A stretch of DNA of 64,000 nt from Anaerocolumna sp. AGMB13025 (GCF_029689925.1 NZ_CP121445.1:2473001-2537000), one strand, 5' to 3'. Positions 27,293 to 36,445 are shown, counted from the first letter of the stretch. The notes: generated by a model from the sequence alone, not told the origin. Numbers and translations are program-made.

Positions 27293-28129
27293 TCAGATTC
27301 TTTTACGAAAAGCATTGGGAGTATATCCGGTATATTTCTTAAATTGATTTGAAAAGAAAAAGACATCGTTATAACCAAGGCAGGCAGCTATTTCATTAAT
27401 TGAAAGTTTATCATCAGTCAGTAAGGACTTAGCAGTATTAATTCGATAATTGATTATGTATTGCAGGGGTGAGATCCCGGTTCTTTCTTTAAATATTTTT
27501 CTGAAGTTTTCATAACCCAACCCAAGTTTATTAATAATTACCCTGATATTGACACGTTCTAAAGCATATTGATTTAACAATTCTATGGCTTCATCGATTA
27601 ATTCATGTTTTTCTTCCTGTTGCTTCCTATCATAAATGTGTATGGTATATAAAAAGTCCAGTGCCCTAGAAAATACATATGGCAATTCAAAGTAGGGCGT
27701 CTTTTGAAGACTGCTTAAGTAGTTTTCGCAAAGCTCCAATAATCCAATTGTAACACCGGGGTGAAGTACATATTCATTGGGATTAAACATGTTTAATAAA
27801 CACAGTTCCCTGTAAATATCCTGATCAAGTGAGAGGAAGAATTCTAACCACTGTCCGTCATCATTAACCAGGGTGGAGTGCTGCCTGCCAGGTATCCGTT
27901 GAAAAAAACAGCCTTGTACCAGTTCTGTTTTGCTGCCGTCTGGAGCAATAAACTGACCTGAACCGTTGATAACTAAAACGCCGGTATAACAGTCGGAGAT
28001 TACATTATTGTTCGATTCAGCAGAGGATTTTTTATGTATAAAACCACACGAAAGCATACCTTTTGCTTCATTATTACCAATTCTTCTAAATACTGTAGTT
28101 GTCTTAAAATAATTATCTGGAATATTCAT
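27293..28129 (-). CDS. AraC family transcriptional regulator
   Basis: This 278-residue regulator has a cupin-like N-terminal sensor domain (about 20-150, including LVINGSGQFIAPDGSKTEL) and a C-terminal AraC DNA-binding domain (about 180-278) with INEIAACLGYNDVFFFSNQF and the closing motif FKKYTGYTPNAFRKRI. I chose the ATG at 28129; a GTG at 28147 is in frame but has no ribosome site. It is divergent from the deacetylase-fold gene at 28415 and probably regulates it from the 285-base shared upstream region. Confidence 0.9.
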   Translation of the reverse strand: MNIPDNYFKTTTVFRRIGNNEAKGMLSCGFIHKKSSAESNNNVISDCYTGVLVINGSGQFIAPDGSKTELVQGCFFQRIPGRQHSTLVNDDGQWLEFFLSLDQDIYRELCLLNMFNPNEYVLHPGVTIGLLELCENYLSSLQKTPYFELPYVFSRALDFLYTIHIYDRKQQEEKHELIDEAIELLNQYALERVNIRVIINKLGLGYENFRKIFKERTGISPLQYIINYRINTAKSLLTDDKLSINEIAACLGYNDVFFFSNQFKKYTGYTPNAFRKRI

Positions 28130-28414
28130 AACATTTACCCATTTCACTTAATATATTAAAATTGAAATTACCAATTTACACATAATAAATACCAATAACT
28201 ATATACCTTTTTGTTAAAACATGAAGTATTATAAAACCTATATTAATGTAGTTGTTATCAAATAGCAATACATAACTGCCAATAAATAATTACTAATGTA
28301 AAAATACTATTGTAAAAATACCAGATACCACAATTAATATAGGCGGTAGAATGGTGTTCTTAATCAACAATATGTAAATTTTGCATCGCTGCCAATAGTA
28401 AAGGAGTTAGCCAA

Positions 28415-30124
28415 ATGAACAGAAAAATTGTTAATATCATTAATTTTATCAGAGGAGTTGAGCCAAGAGATCCAGAATTAAATCTTTTGGAACCGGTGGA
28501 GCATCAGATCAGATTATTAAAAGAGTATGATTTAAGCGGGACCTTTCTGCTTCAATATGATGCTATGCAAAAAGAGGAATTTACGAACCTGCTTAAGAAG
28601 GAGAGGAGTCCAAAGCTTGAAATTGGCGCCTGGTTTGAGATCGTTCAGCCATTGGCAGAAAAAGCCGGGCTCGTCTGGAGAGGAAGGGAGGGGTATTCCT
28701 GGGATTGGCATGGACAGGTTGGTTTTTCGGTCGGTTACACTCCAAAAGAAAGGGAAAAGTTAGCCGATGTATTTATGGAGGATTTTAAAACTACATTTGG
28801 AGAGTATCCTTCTTCTGTTGGTTCCTGGCTAATCGATGCGCATACCTTATCTTATCTTTCTGATTCTTATGGGATCTCTGCCTCCTGCAATTGTAAAGAC
28901 CAGTGGGGGACAGACGGATATACACTGTGGGGAGGGTATTATGGACAGGCCTATTATCCGAATAGAACGAATGTATTTACCCCGGCTCATGATGTTAAAA
29001 GTGGGATTCCAGTACCTGTTTTCCGTATGTTAGGCAGTGATCCCATCTACCAATATGATGCCGGTCTGAAAAAGGTGGATGGATTCCAAACTTCCCAAGT
29101 CCAGCCTGTGATTACACTTGAACCTGTATATCCGGATGGCGGAGGCTCCCCCTGGTGGACTAGATGGTATTTTCATGAGTTTCTTAATGAACCCTGCTTA
29201 TCGTTTGGATATACCCAGGTCGGTCAGGAGAATAGTTTTGGATGGCAGGCAATGAAAGATGGACTGACTTACCAGTTTAAGCACATAGCCCAAAAAGCAG
29301 ACCAAGGAGAATTATCTGTTGAAACCTTAAGTGAATCCGGAAAATGGTTTAAAGCAACTTATCCGGTAACGCCTTCTTCAGCAATGATGGCTTTATCCGA
29401 TTGGAAAAATGAAAATCATAAATCGATTTGGTACAACAGCAGATATTATAGAATTAATTTTTATTGGGAGGGAGAAAAATTTTGGATCAGGGATCTGTAT
29501 CGGTTTCATGGGGACTACAAGGAAAGATACCTTACTAAAGTCTGCCAAAACGATGAGTTTACCTATGATAATCTGCCGGTGGTGGATGGTAACCAATGGA
29601 GTCAGGGTACGGTACGTGCCGGACTATATCCGGAAATGCTTGGAGATGGTCTCTCAGAAGACCTGCTAGGAGGTGTTCCTGTTGTCACAGAACTAGATGA
29701 GGAAAGCCTGAGGATTTCACTTGAGCTGGAGCAGGGAGGACAACTGCAGATTGACTGTTATCCAACAAAGTTAGTAGTATTATTAATTGAAAATAAGGTT
29801 GATAAGGCTGATAAGGCTGATAAGGCTGAGAAGGTTGAGAAGATTGAGAAAGTTGATGAGGCTGAAAAGATTGATGAGGCTGAAAAGATTGAGAAATCAG
29901 AGAAGGCCGAAAGAGCTGATCGAAGGCTTGCATTGAAATTTTTATGGAGTAAAGTTATTGAAATTCCTATTAAAACGGTAGAAAAAAGTAAACTTAATTA
30001 TCAATACAATGGATTTGCATATAGCATAAGCACTGATGAAGGAACATTTGAAAAAACCGGAGAATCAAATGAAGTAAAGGTTTGTGCAGAGCAAAATAAG
30101 ATTATTTTGAATTTTAATGATTAA
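28415..30124 (+). CDS. Polysaccharide-deacetylase/GH-like barrel protein, function unknown
   Basis: This 569-residue protein has no signal peptide. The first half reads like a glycoside hydrolase/deacetylase beta-alpha barrel: GTFLLQYDAM, KLEIGAWFEIVQ, then VGSWLIDAHTLSYLSDSYGI. Trp- and Tyr-rich segments (WDWHGQVG, TLWGGYYGQAYYP) suggest carbohydrate contact. A Lys/Glu/Asp/Ala repeat at about 463-505 (KADKADKAEKVEKIEKVD) interrupts the C-terminal beta-rich domain and looks like a recent expansion. AAAGGAG precedes the ATG. Divergence from an AraC gene supports a role in sugar use. I do not recognise a precise family. Confidence 0.7.
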   Translation: MNRKIVNIINFIRGVEPRDPELNLLEPVEHQIRLLKEYDLSGTFLLQYDAMQKEEFTNLLKKERSPKLEIGAWFEIVQPLAEKAGLVWRGREGYSWDWHGQVGFSVGYTPKEREKLADVFMEDFKTTFGEYPSSVGSWLIDAHTLSYLSDSYGISASCNCKDQWGTDGYTLWGGYYGQAYYPNRTNVFTPAHDVKSGIPVPVFRMLGSDPIYQYDAGLKKVDGFQTSQVQPVITLEPVYPDGGGSPWWTRWYFHEFLNEPCLSFGYTQVGQENSFGWQAMKDGLTYQFKHIAQKADQGELSVETLSESGKWFKATYPVTPSSAMMALSDWKNENHKSIWYNSRYYRINFYWEGEKFWIRDLYRFHGDYKERYLTKVCQNDEFTYDNLPVVDGNQWSQGTVRAGLYPEMLGDGLSEDLLGGVPVVTELDEESLRISLELEQGGQLQIDCYPTKLVVLLIENKVDKADKADKAEKVEKIEKVDEAEKIDEAEKIEKSEKAERADRRLALKFLWSKVIEIPIKTVEKSKLNYQYNGFAYSISTDEGTFEKTGESNEVKVCAEQNKIILNFND

Positions 30125-30581
30125 ACTCAGAGCTGAATTTTTATTGTTAATAAGCTAATAATGTTAATGTGAAAGCGTTGGATGAAATCCACTTATCTTA
30201 TATGTGGTTAGAGATTTGCTTTGCAAAAACTACATAAAATATAGTTTATTGCATTAATATTAAGCAAGTTACCAAGCGTAAGTTAGCAGCTTTAATAACG
30301 GATGGATTTGGTGTATGAATGGTTTTTTTACTTATTGTTACGTAATCTTGCAGGAACAATCTTTTTACTTAAAAATGTTTGAGATTGCAGCCCCAGTACT
30401 TAACTGGTATTCTTTCTTCATAAACATATGGTTAACTTCTAAGGTATATGCGGAGGTTAAGATTACTTAATTTTAGTGTCTGCCGGAAGAATTAGAAGTT
30501 TCAATATGAAAGCAATTTGACTTTCAAACGGTTATTGGTGGTAGTATTGCAAGGGAATTGCAATATGAAAAGGGGGTAAAT
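30125..30581 (+). other. Intergenic region
   Basis: About 450 bases with no gene. A paired motif ATTGCAA-GGGA-ATTGCAAT at 30546-30564 lies just before the ribosome site of the VOC gene and might be an operator. CCAGTACTTAACTGG near 30391 is another short palindrome. Nothing else was recognised. Confidence 0.4.
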
Positions 30582-30971
30582 ATGATACCGTTAATTAAAT
30601 TACAAAGTTTTGTTTTAGACTGTAAGGAACCGAGAGAGCTTGCAAAGTTCTATATGTCACTCGTAAGCGGTGAAATTGTATATGAAATTGAATCTTTTGT
30701 TTCTGTTTCAGTTCCGGGAGAAACGAGCTGTATTTCTTGCCAATTTGATGAAGATTATATACCGCCTGTATGGCCGAACTCAAGGTCAGAGCAAATGAAA
30801 ATGGCGCATCTTGATTTTGCAGTTCAGGATATTGAGGCAGCCGTTCAATACGCGTTGTCCTTAGGAGCTTTAAGACCGGAGACTCAATACTGGCAGGCTG
30901 ATTGGGGACCTCAGTGGATTACGCTGCTTGACCCCGCAGGTCACCCATTTTGCCTGTGTGTCCATGAATAA
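30582..30971 (+). CDS. VOC family protein (glyoxalase_6-like)
   Basis: A 129-residue VOC-fold protein: LQSFVLDCKEPRELAKFYMSL starts the first half, MAHLDFAVQDIEAAV the second, and it ends in LLDPAGHPFCLC. This resembles the Glyoxalase_6 group often annotated as bleomycin-resistance-like, whose ligands are mostly unknown. AGGGGGT selects the ATG at 30582; the TTG at 30558 lies within a palindrome and is unlikely. Confidence 0.82.
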   Translation: MIPLIKLQSFVLDCKEPRELAKFYMSLVSGEIVYEIESFVSVSVPGETSCISCQFDEDYIPPVWPNSRSEQMKMAHLDFAVQDIEAAVQYALSLGALRPETQYWQADWGPQWITLLDPAGHPFCLCVHE

Positions 30972-31013
30972 AATTATCGAAGGCTATTAGTTTGTTTTTT
31001 CAAGCTTTAATAA

Positions 31014-31805
31014 TCAGCTCCCGGTACTCTTATAATGTTTTACTCCATACCTCCATACAAAAGTGGATAACAGAAAGAAGACAAGTCCGGCAGGCAGGGC
31101 TGCAAAGCCTTTCCAGTAGCTGTCACCCCAGCTGCATATTGCAGAGGCGGGGTAATAACTGATAATTAGTATTGGCATAAAGAAGGTAAACATATATTTT
31201 AAGACTTTTGGCATATAGTCCATTGGGCATCTGGTGACCTGGTAGCTGGCATTGGTAAAGATATAGATCCAATCCAGACCTTGTACGGTAAAAAAGGCCA
31301 GACCGGAGGTAAATAAAAAGACACCGGTATATGCTAAAAATCCACCAAGCAGAGCGCCTGCAAGGATGAGACCGTCAGCCAGGTTTAACTGTACTTTTAA
31401 AGCAAAAAGGCAGTAGGCGATTGCACAGGCGCCGCCAAATACTCTGGCTATGCGGTGAATGTGAAAGTAACTTCCAGCCACCTGGATTATAAGAGAAGAG
31501 GGGCGTAATAGTAACCGGTCAAAATCACCGGAACGAATCATTTTCCAGGGAAAGTAATCAAAACCCCGGCAGAAAGTCTCTGCAAGTCCAAAGCTGGTTA
31601 CAGCAATGGCATAGATTAAGAGAATCCGGTAGACAGACCATTCTCCGATATTACCGAATCTGGAAAACATAAATATCAGACCGATAGGGTCCGTGATTAC
31701 GACAAATAAAACCTGTAAGATCATGATTGGCCAGCCTTTATATTGTAAACCGGTCAGTAAATTCATCCGTATTAATTTACAATACAGTGATAGTGATTTT
31801 ATCAT
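31014..31805 (-). CDS. ABC-2 type exporter permease, second subunit
   Basis: A 263-residue polytopic membrane protein with about six helices, in the ABC2_membrane_6/DUF990-like group that occurs as an ATPase plus two different permeases. The segment WKMIRSGDFDRLLLRPSS resembles the cytoplasmic loop conserved in these proteins. AGAGGTT precedes the ATG. It is the third gene of the minus-strand cluster, 171 bases after the first permease. The cargo of this exporter group is unknown. Confidence 0.85.
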   Translation of the reverse strand: MIKSLSLYCKLIRMNLLTGLQYKGWPIMILQVLFVVITDPIGLIFMFSRFGNIGEWSVYRILLIYAIAVTSFGLAETFCRGFDYFPWKMIRSGDFDRLLLRPSSLIIQVAGSYFHIHRIARVFGGACAIAYCLFALKVQLNLADGLILAGALLGGFLAYTGVFLFTSGLAFFTVQGLDWIYIFTNASYQVTRCPMDYMPKVLKYMFTFFMPILIISYYPASAICSWGDSYWKGFAALPAGLVFFLLSTFVWRYGVKHYKSTGS

Positions 31806-31818
31806 TTTAACCTCTATT

Positions 31819-31977
31819 CTTGCGCACGCCCTTTGCGCATACCAAGTTTGTGGTGCGCAAGCACAAACTTGTGGTTGAAGAATTTATTTTTCAATCTAAC
31901 TCCCATAGCATGCCACATCTGCCTGCAGATGCGGCACTGCCTCCAATCAGGGTGTGAAATTGTTCTTTATTTCACAC
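31819..31977 (-). repeat. Cluster of inverted repeats between the two permease genes
   Basis: CTTGCGCAC (31819-31827) pairs with GTGCGCAAG (31853-31861). CAAGTTTGTG (31843-31852) pairs with CACAAACTTG (31862-31871). GTGTGAAAT (31952-31960) pairs with ATTTCACAC (31969-31977). The first two stems overlap and are mutually exclusive. They lie in the gap of an otherwise tight operon. Confidence 0.75.
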
Positions 31978-32843
31978 TAACCTCCCTGTACTATTATTTT
32001 TCTTAAACGTATTGACATCAGTATTTTTCCTGTCATTATAAAAATCAGGGACCAGAAGAGCTGCATAGAGACTGCCCAGACAATCTTTTGCGGAGGCAGT
32101 ACTCCTAAATATAAGCGGAGAGGGAGATCCAGATAACCGGCAAATGGCTGTAGGAGTAAGAACTTTTGCATAAATTCCGGCCATAATTGAAGTGGAAGGT
32201 AACCGCCAGAGAGTACGCCGCCGAGGAGCATTATCATATAGGTAGGACCGTCGCCCCAGGTAATACCTAGCCTTATGGTGGTGACCAGCATTCCGAAGGA
32301 AGTGCATAATATAATTGCACCAAGAATGGATAGCAGTGTTCCTATAAAACCTGTAAGGGAAGCCGGAAATGACAGCCGGTAGGAGGGCGGCATAATAAGA
32401 CCTGTCAGTAATATAATACCACCTCTGCAAAATAGAGGAGCTAGTTTTCCTGCTGCGACTTTTGCAAACCAGTGGGTATATAAATCAATGGGTCTGCACA
32501 ATTCGATTCCGATATCGCCGCTTGTTATTTTACCTAGTATCTCGCCATCAATGCTCATAGGCTGCAAAATAAAGAAAATCTGAGTCAGCCAGGAATAAGA
32601 GATAATCTGCCTTAAATCAAGACCTGCAACCAGTGAAGCAGATTTATTATCTGCATACCGATAGAAAATAGTATAAACAGTAATTTCAATTAAGGACCAG
32701 AAAATACTGGTGGAGGCTCCGGCAAGACCTGCTATACGGTATTGGAACCCCTCTGCTGTTTTTATGGCAAAAAGGGAAAGACAGGCTTTTAAGGTATAGA
32801 AGAGTTTCTTTATTCGTTTCTTCTCCTTTATTTTATTTATCAT
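31977..32843 (-). CDS. ABC-2 type exporter permease, first subunit
   Basis: A 288-residue membrane protein with about six hydrophobic segments; the segment GKITSGDIGIELCRPIDLY matches the conserved loop of this permease group and parallels the sister permease. The ATG at 32843 overlaps the ATPase stop codon (ATGA), with GAGGAA eight bases upstream, so translation is coupled. A GTG at 32849 is possible but too close to the ribosome site. Works with the ATPase and second permease. Confidence 0.87.
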   Translation of the reverse strand: MINKIKEKKRIKKLFYTLKACLSLFAIKTAEGFQYRIAGLAGASTSIFWSLIEITVYTIFYRYADNKSASLVAGLDLRQIISYSWLTQIFFILQPMSIDGEILGKITSGDIGIELCRPIDLYTHWFAKVAAGKLAPLFCRGGIILLTGLIMPPSYRLSFPASLTGFIGTLLSILGAIILCTSFGMLVTTIRLGITWGDGPTYMIMLLGGVLSGGYLPLQLWPEFMQKFLLLQPFAGYLDLPLRLYLGVLPPQKIVWAVSMQLFWSLIFIMTGKILMSIRLRKIIVQGG

Positions 32844-33823
32844 AAGCACATTTCCTCATACATGGAAGCGATGATTTCATCAATATCCTTTTCTTTTAGT
32901 GTTATTTCTTTTAAGGGTAACTGCTTTGACAGACGTTCAATCATCCTGTGGGTAGGAATTTTTTGCGGATCAAATAAAACAGTCCAATCTTTACCGTGAA
33001 CCTGTACCTTTTCACTGCCTTCTATTGGAAACATCTCCGTATGTTCTGTTAACGTGGCATGGATTTTGTGGTAAGGTGCATATCGGTTCTTAAGGGAATC
33101 CAAATTTCCGTCATAAAGAAGTTCACCCCTCCCAATTACCATGACTCTGCTGCATAAGGATTCTATATCGTCCATATCGTGGGTTGTTAGTATCATAGTA
33201 ACACCATTGTCCCTGTTCTCTTTTTTCAGGAATTCCCTCAAGGCTAACTTAGATACTGCATCCAGTCCGATCGTAGGTTCATCCAGAAATAGAATTTTCG
33301 GTTTATGTAAGAGAGAAGCGGCAATTTCACAACGCATACGCTGACCCAAGGATAACTGTCTTACGGGGACATTTATAAATTCATTAATTTTGAGGGTTTC
33401 TGCAAGTTCTGTTAAACGCTTTTTGTAATCATATGAATTTATGTGATAGATATCTTTTAGTAAGGAAAAGGTATCCTGTACCGGGAGATCCCACCAGAGC
33501 TGACTTCGCTGCCCAAAAACTACCCCAATACCGGATACGTGATCTACCCGGTTTTGCCAGGGACATTTATTCATTATTGTGCAGCTACCTCCGTCAGGGG
33601 TAAGGATACCACTCATGATTTTTACCGTTGTTGATTTTCCAGCTCCATTTGGTCCTATGTACCCTATTAATTCCCCTGTCTCGATAGAAAAGCTAATGTC
33701 ATTCAGGGCTTTAACTAGTTTGGTCTCTCTCATTAAAATACCTTTCAGCAAACCCAGATGCCCTTTCGGACGCTGTGAAACTTTGAATGATTTACATATA
33801 CCATTTAAGTATATCTGTGACAT
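32840..33823 (-). CDS. ABC-2 type exporter ATPase
   Basis: A 327-residue ATP-binding subunit. Walker A is GPNGAGKST near residue 58, the signature is LSLGQRMRCE, Walker B is ILFLDEPTIGLD, and the switch His lies in LTTHDMDDIE. The extra C-terminal region (about 250-327) is usual for NatA/YhaQ-like exporter ATPases. AAGGAGGT is seven bases before the ATG. First gene of the three-gene exporter operon. Confidence 0.92.
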   Translation of the reverse strand: MSQIYLNGICKSFKVSQRPKGHLGLLKGILMRETKLVKALNDISFSIETGELIGYIGPNGAGKSTTVKIMSGILTPDGGSCTIMNKCPWQNRVDHVSGIGVVFGQRSQLWWDLPVQDTFSLLKDIYHINSYDYKKRLTELAETLKINEFINVPVRQLSLGQRMRCEIAASLLHKPKILFLDEPTIGLDAVSKLALREFLKKENRDNGVTMILTTHDMDDIESLCSRVMVIGRGELLYDGNLDSLKNRYAPYHKIHATLTEHTEMFPIEGSEKVQVHGKDWTVLFDPQKIPTHRMIERLSKQLPLKEITLKEKDIDEIIASMYEEMCL

Positions 33824-33971
33824 CGCAACTACCTCCTTAAATTTGTTGTGAAAGCTTTCTTATTTTAGACGTCCTGGTATGAATTGTCAAAATGCCAAAT
33901 GATACTTCAATTACTTAGGCATTTCCTCTATTATATTTAGCTGACTTTATCTCATTATTTCTAATTTTTTC

Positions 33972-34000
33972 TTGACGGTTTGCCATTTGCGTGGTATGAT
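33972..34000 (+). promoter_or_regulatory. Strong sigma-A promoter without a following gene
   Basis: TTGACG (33972-33977) and TATGAT (33995-34000) with exactly 17 bases between them, facing right into a non-coding stretch. Confidence 0.75.
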
Positions 34001-34006
34001 ATGTAT

Positions 34007-34134
34007 ACAATTTGAACAACAGGTAACAGGGCTTTTCTACACTGTTGTCAAAATACTGATTTGTACAAGAGTTCTTAATTATTTAATAAGTAGTTAGTTT
34101 ATGTAAGCAGTGGTGTAATCCATTGCCTTTTTTT
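34007..34134 (+). ncRNA. Putative small RNA, about 128 nt
   Basis: The strong promoter at 33972-34000 predicts a start near 34007. The transcript would begin with a hairpin (TTTGAACAACAG at 34011-34022 against CTGTTGTCAAA at 34042-34052). It would end at an intrinsic terminator: GCAGTGG (34107-34113) pairs with CCATTGC (34120-34126) and seven T residues follow (34128-34134). No reading frame with a ribosome site is inside. I cannot match it to a known RNA family. It lies in the 850-base gap between the ABC exporter and rsgA. Confidence 0.55.
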
Positions 34135-34500
34135 ATTCCGAAAAATATCTATGATCTTTTTATGAGGTAAAAGAGAGAAGAAGATACCAAAAGACGTTTC
34201 CTTTAGTAGATTGATATTTGGATAAGTTCCAGTAAGCGGATTTACCAGCAGATAACAGCGATACATTCCTGTGATGGCTGTAGGTGCTGTGAGACTTTAA
34301 ATCTCAAAAAGAGTCACTGTACCTTGTCATGTTCAGAGAATATATAAAGGGTTGGAAAAATCAAACTGATTCGTATAAGGAAAGAGTAGAGATATAGTGT
34401 AAAGACAGGAGTAGAGGTATAGCGTAAAAGACAGGTAAAAAATAGGAGTAAAAAACAAAGTAAAACCTGTTGTAAATTAACTGAGTTAAAGTCGGATAAA
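34135..34500. other. Intergenic region downstream of the small RNA
   Basis: No gene recognised. Loose direct repeats of GTAGAGATATAG / GTAGAGGTATAG with AAGACAGG lie at about 34385-34436. A short hairpin TGAGACTTTAAATCTCA lies near 34289-34305. Confidence 0.4.
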
Positions 34501-34504
34501 AAAC

Positions 34505-34532
34505 GGGTTGGAATTAATTATAATTCCAACCC
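34505..34532 (-). terminator. Terminator on the rsgA side
   Basis: GGGTTGGAATTA and TAATTCCAACCC form a perfect 12-bp stem with an ATTA loop. On the minus strand CGTTTTTTA follows, as expected for a terminator of rsgA transcription. Confidence 0.85.
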
Positions 34533-34678
34533 AGTTCTTAGTGGATAGATGATTAAACTATAAAAATAAAGGAAAAGATGTTATTTAGCAATTGAAAATA
34601 CATTTTAATACTAGGTTTTTACAAATTCAAACGATTAATAATTAGTTTAAACTGAAAAGTGACCTAGAATATCCCGTA

Positions 34679-35779
34679 TTAGTTATCAATTTTATCCGGA
34701 TATAATGGATGTTTTCTGGATGAGTATTGATTTTTTGCAGTATTTTTATAACTGGTAGTTTTGGCTTTTAGTAATGCGGCTTTCTTAGCACTGTGCCTTG
34801 CTTCTTTCTTCAATTTTATATAGGATTTCCAACGTTCTGTGGTCAGAGTACCATCATTTAAAGCTGCCTTAACGGCACAGCCTGGTTCCTTCATATGACT
34901 ACAATCATGAAACCGGCATTTAGCAGCAAGTTCTTCAATATCGGAAAAAGTTTCCCCTAAACCTTCCTCCACTGCCCAGATACCAAGCTCCCTCATGCCA
35001 GGGGTATCTATGATTAAGACCCCATTGTCCATCTTAAATAATTGGCGGTATGTGGTAGTATGATGACCTTTACTGTCATCTTCACGAATCTCATTTACTT
35101 TCATTAAATCTTCACCGGCCAGCGCATTAACCAAGGAGGATTTGCCAATACCCGAGGAGCCTAAAAATACCAGAGTGGAATTAGGCTTTAGATATTTCGC
35201 CAAAGAATCCATGCCAAATCCGGTTACCGCACTGATTACATGGATATCCATACCCGAAGCAATCGCCCTGATCTCATCAGCTTTCTCGTCGTAATCCTCA
35301 CATAAATCTGCTTTGGTTAAAACAATAACCGGCATGCCGCCGCTTTGCCAGGCAGTAGCAAGATAACGTTCAATTCTGCGGACATTGAAGTCATAGTTTA
35401 GAGAAGCCATAATAAATACATAATCAAAATTAGCTGCCACAATCTGCTCACTGGCACCGGAAACATTATTGCGAAGAGTGGGGTTTAACCGGGAGAATGA
35501 AGTGCGGCGGTCTAGAACCCGGTAAATAACTTCATCGCCCATAGGGTTGGGTTTAATCAGCACAAAATCTCCTACCGCCGGATAAGTCTGATATTTGGAA
35601 TCCTGATAGAAGATGGAACCTTTTAATTTTCCATTATTTTCACCATGTTCTGAAATTAGTTGATAAGTTTCTTTCTGTACGGATATAACCCGCGCAGGTA
35701 TTAAGCCCATTGCTTTATCTTCTTCTGTAATTTGTCTGTCAAAAATATCGTTATAGCCGTAATGGTTTAAATTTATCAT
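34679..35779 (-). CDS. rsgA: Ribosome small subunit-dependent GTPase A
   Basis: This circularly permuted GTPase helps mature the 30S subunit. In 366 residues it shows an N-terminal OB-fold, then the permuted motif order G4 (LTKAD), G1 (GSSGIGKSSLVNALAG) and G3 (DTPGMRELG). A C-terminal zinc region follows with CRFHDCSHMKEPGC. The basic tail (SAKKAALLKAKTTSYKNTAKNQ) suits rRNA binding. GGAGG selects ATG 35779; an in-frame TTG at 35794 overlaps that ribosome site. A possible short gene overlaps its start, and a long leader region lies upstream. Confidence 0.92.
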   Translation of the reverse strand: MINLNHYGYNDIFDRQITEEDKAMGLIPARVISVQKETYQLISEHGENNGKLKGSIFYQDSKYQTYPAVGDFVLIKPNPMGDEVIYRVLDRRTSFSRLNPTLRNNVSGASEQIVAANFDYVFIMASLNYDFNVRRIERYLATAWQSGGMPVIVLTKADLCEDYDEKADEIRAIASGMDIHVISAVTGFGMDSLAKYLKPNSTLVFLGSSGIGKSSLVNALAGEDLMKVNEIREDDSKGHHTTTYRQLFKMDNGVLIIDTPGMRELGIWAVEEGLGETFSDIEELAAKCRFHDCSHMKEPGCAVKAALNDGTLTTERWKSYIKLKKEARHSAKKAALLKAKTTSYKNTAKNQYSSRKHPLYPDKIDN

Positions 35780-35945
35780 TGAATCTGCCTCCAAAAAGTT
35801 GTAATAGGTTTATTAAAATATTAATAACATAATCAGCTTTGCTTTTATTGTTATGCGAAAGAACAGTGTTAGTCACAGACTGTCCCTCCTTATGAATTGT
35901 TACAATTAAGTTGTGTTTAGATAAAGTTTTCATAGTTTCACCCAT
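35751..35945 (-). CDS. Possible 64-residue protein overlapping rsgA start
   Basis: A reading frame begins MGETMKTLSKHNLIVTIH with TGAGGT six bases before its ATG. It overlaps the first 29 bases of rsgA in another frame. The sequence is polar then hydrophobic (YVINILINLLQLFGG). It may be a real small gene translated ahead of rsgA, or chance; no family recognised. Confidence 0.3.
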   Translation of the reverse strand: MGETMKTLSKHNLIVTIHKEGQSVTNTVLSHNNKSKADYVINILINLLQLFGGRFNDKFKPLRL

Positions 35946-36089
35946 TGAGTACCTCAGGTTTTCCAGAGATACTGCCACATAATAGAATGTGAAAGAATAA
36001 ACCGTGGCACCTTTCTTTTATAATTTTCCTTCACAAAAAACGTCAGGTAGCTTAATAAGGTGGCTGCCTGTAACCATAAAAATGAGCAC

Positions 36090-36113
36090 AAAAAAAACAC
36101 GCCCATTCGCGTG
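36090..36113 (-). terminator. Intrinsic terminator in the rsgA leader
   Basis: CACGC (36098-36102) pairs with GCGTG (36109-36113); on the minus strand the stem is followed by eight T residues (36097-36090). Confidence 0.75.
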
Positions 36114-36324
36114 CTGCAATATTACAATATAGATGAATACATAATAAGTAATGTATCCATTATTTCAGTAATCAAATAATCCACGAAAGGTTGAAAGCGC
36201 AGAGCAAACAAAATAAAGGGTAATAAACCCTATACATAAAACTTATTTTGTTATAAAGAAGTATTCCTGTAGAAGTTATACCTTCTAAAAAATATCTTCC
36301 TGTTATGCTCCGCTCATATTAAGT

Positions 36325-36357
36325 TTAAATATAAACCACCATATAAGCTAAAGTCAT
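36325..36357 (-). CDS. Possible 10-residue leader peptide
   Basis: ATG at 36357 begins MTLAYMVVYI and ends in TAA. AAAGGAGATG lies upstream with an 11-base gap from AGGAG. Position between a consensus promoter and a terminator suggests a leader peptide. The peptide matches no leader I recognise. Confidence 0.35.
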   Translation of the reverse strand: MTLAYMVVYI

Positions 36358-36445
36358 ATTAAACACATCTCCTTTCGGGAAATTGATGTAATACAATTTC
36401 CGTTACCTTGGTAATAGAATACTAAGATAATCTGTATTATGAATA

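Larger units (their letters stand above)
36090..36440 (-). ncRNA. Leader RNA upstream of rsgA with internal terminator
   Basis: Transcription from the consensus promoter at 36446-36474 would start near 36440 and run left. The RNA would contain a strong ribosome site with a 10-codon reading frame (36325-36357), a stem AACAAAATAA/TTATTTTGTT with inner GGGT/ACCC, and an intrinsic terminator (36090-36113). Read-through would continue toward the 64-residue frame and rsgA, about 310 bases further on. The layout resembles attenuation leaders controlled by leader-peptide translation; an independent small RNA is the alternative. Confidence 0.5.

Noticed and set aside
29685-29933. Minus-strand frame rich in Gln, Pro and Ser
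   Set aside because: Reverse reading of the Lys/Glu repeat in the barrel gene.
31972-32430. Minus-strand frame with many Arg and Tyr residues in the permease gene
   Set aside because: Shadow frame of a clear membrane protein gene.
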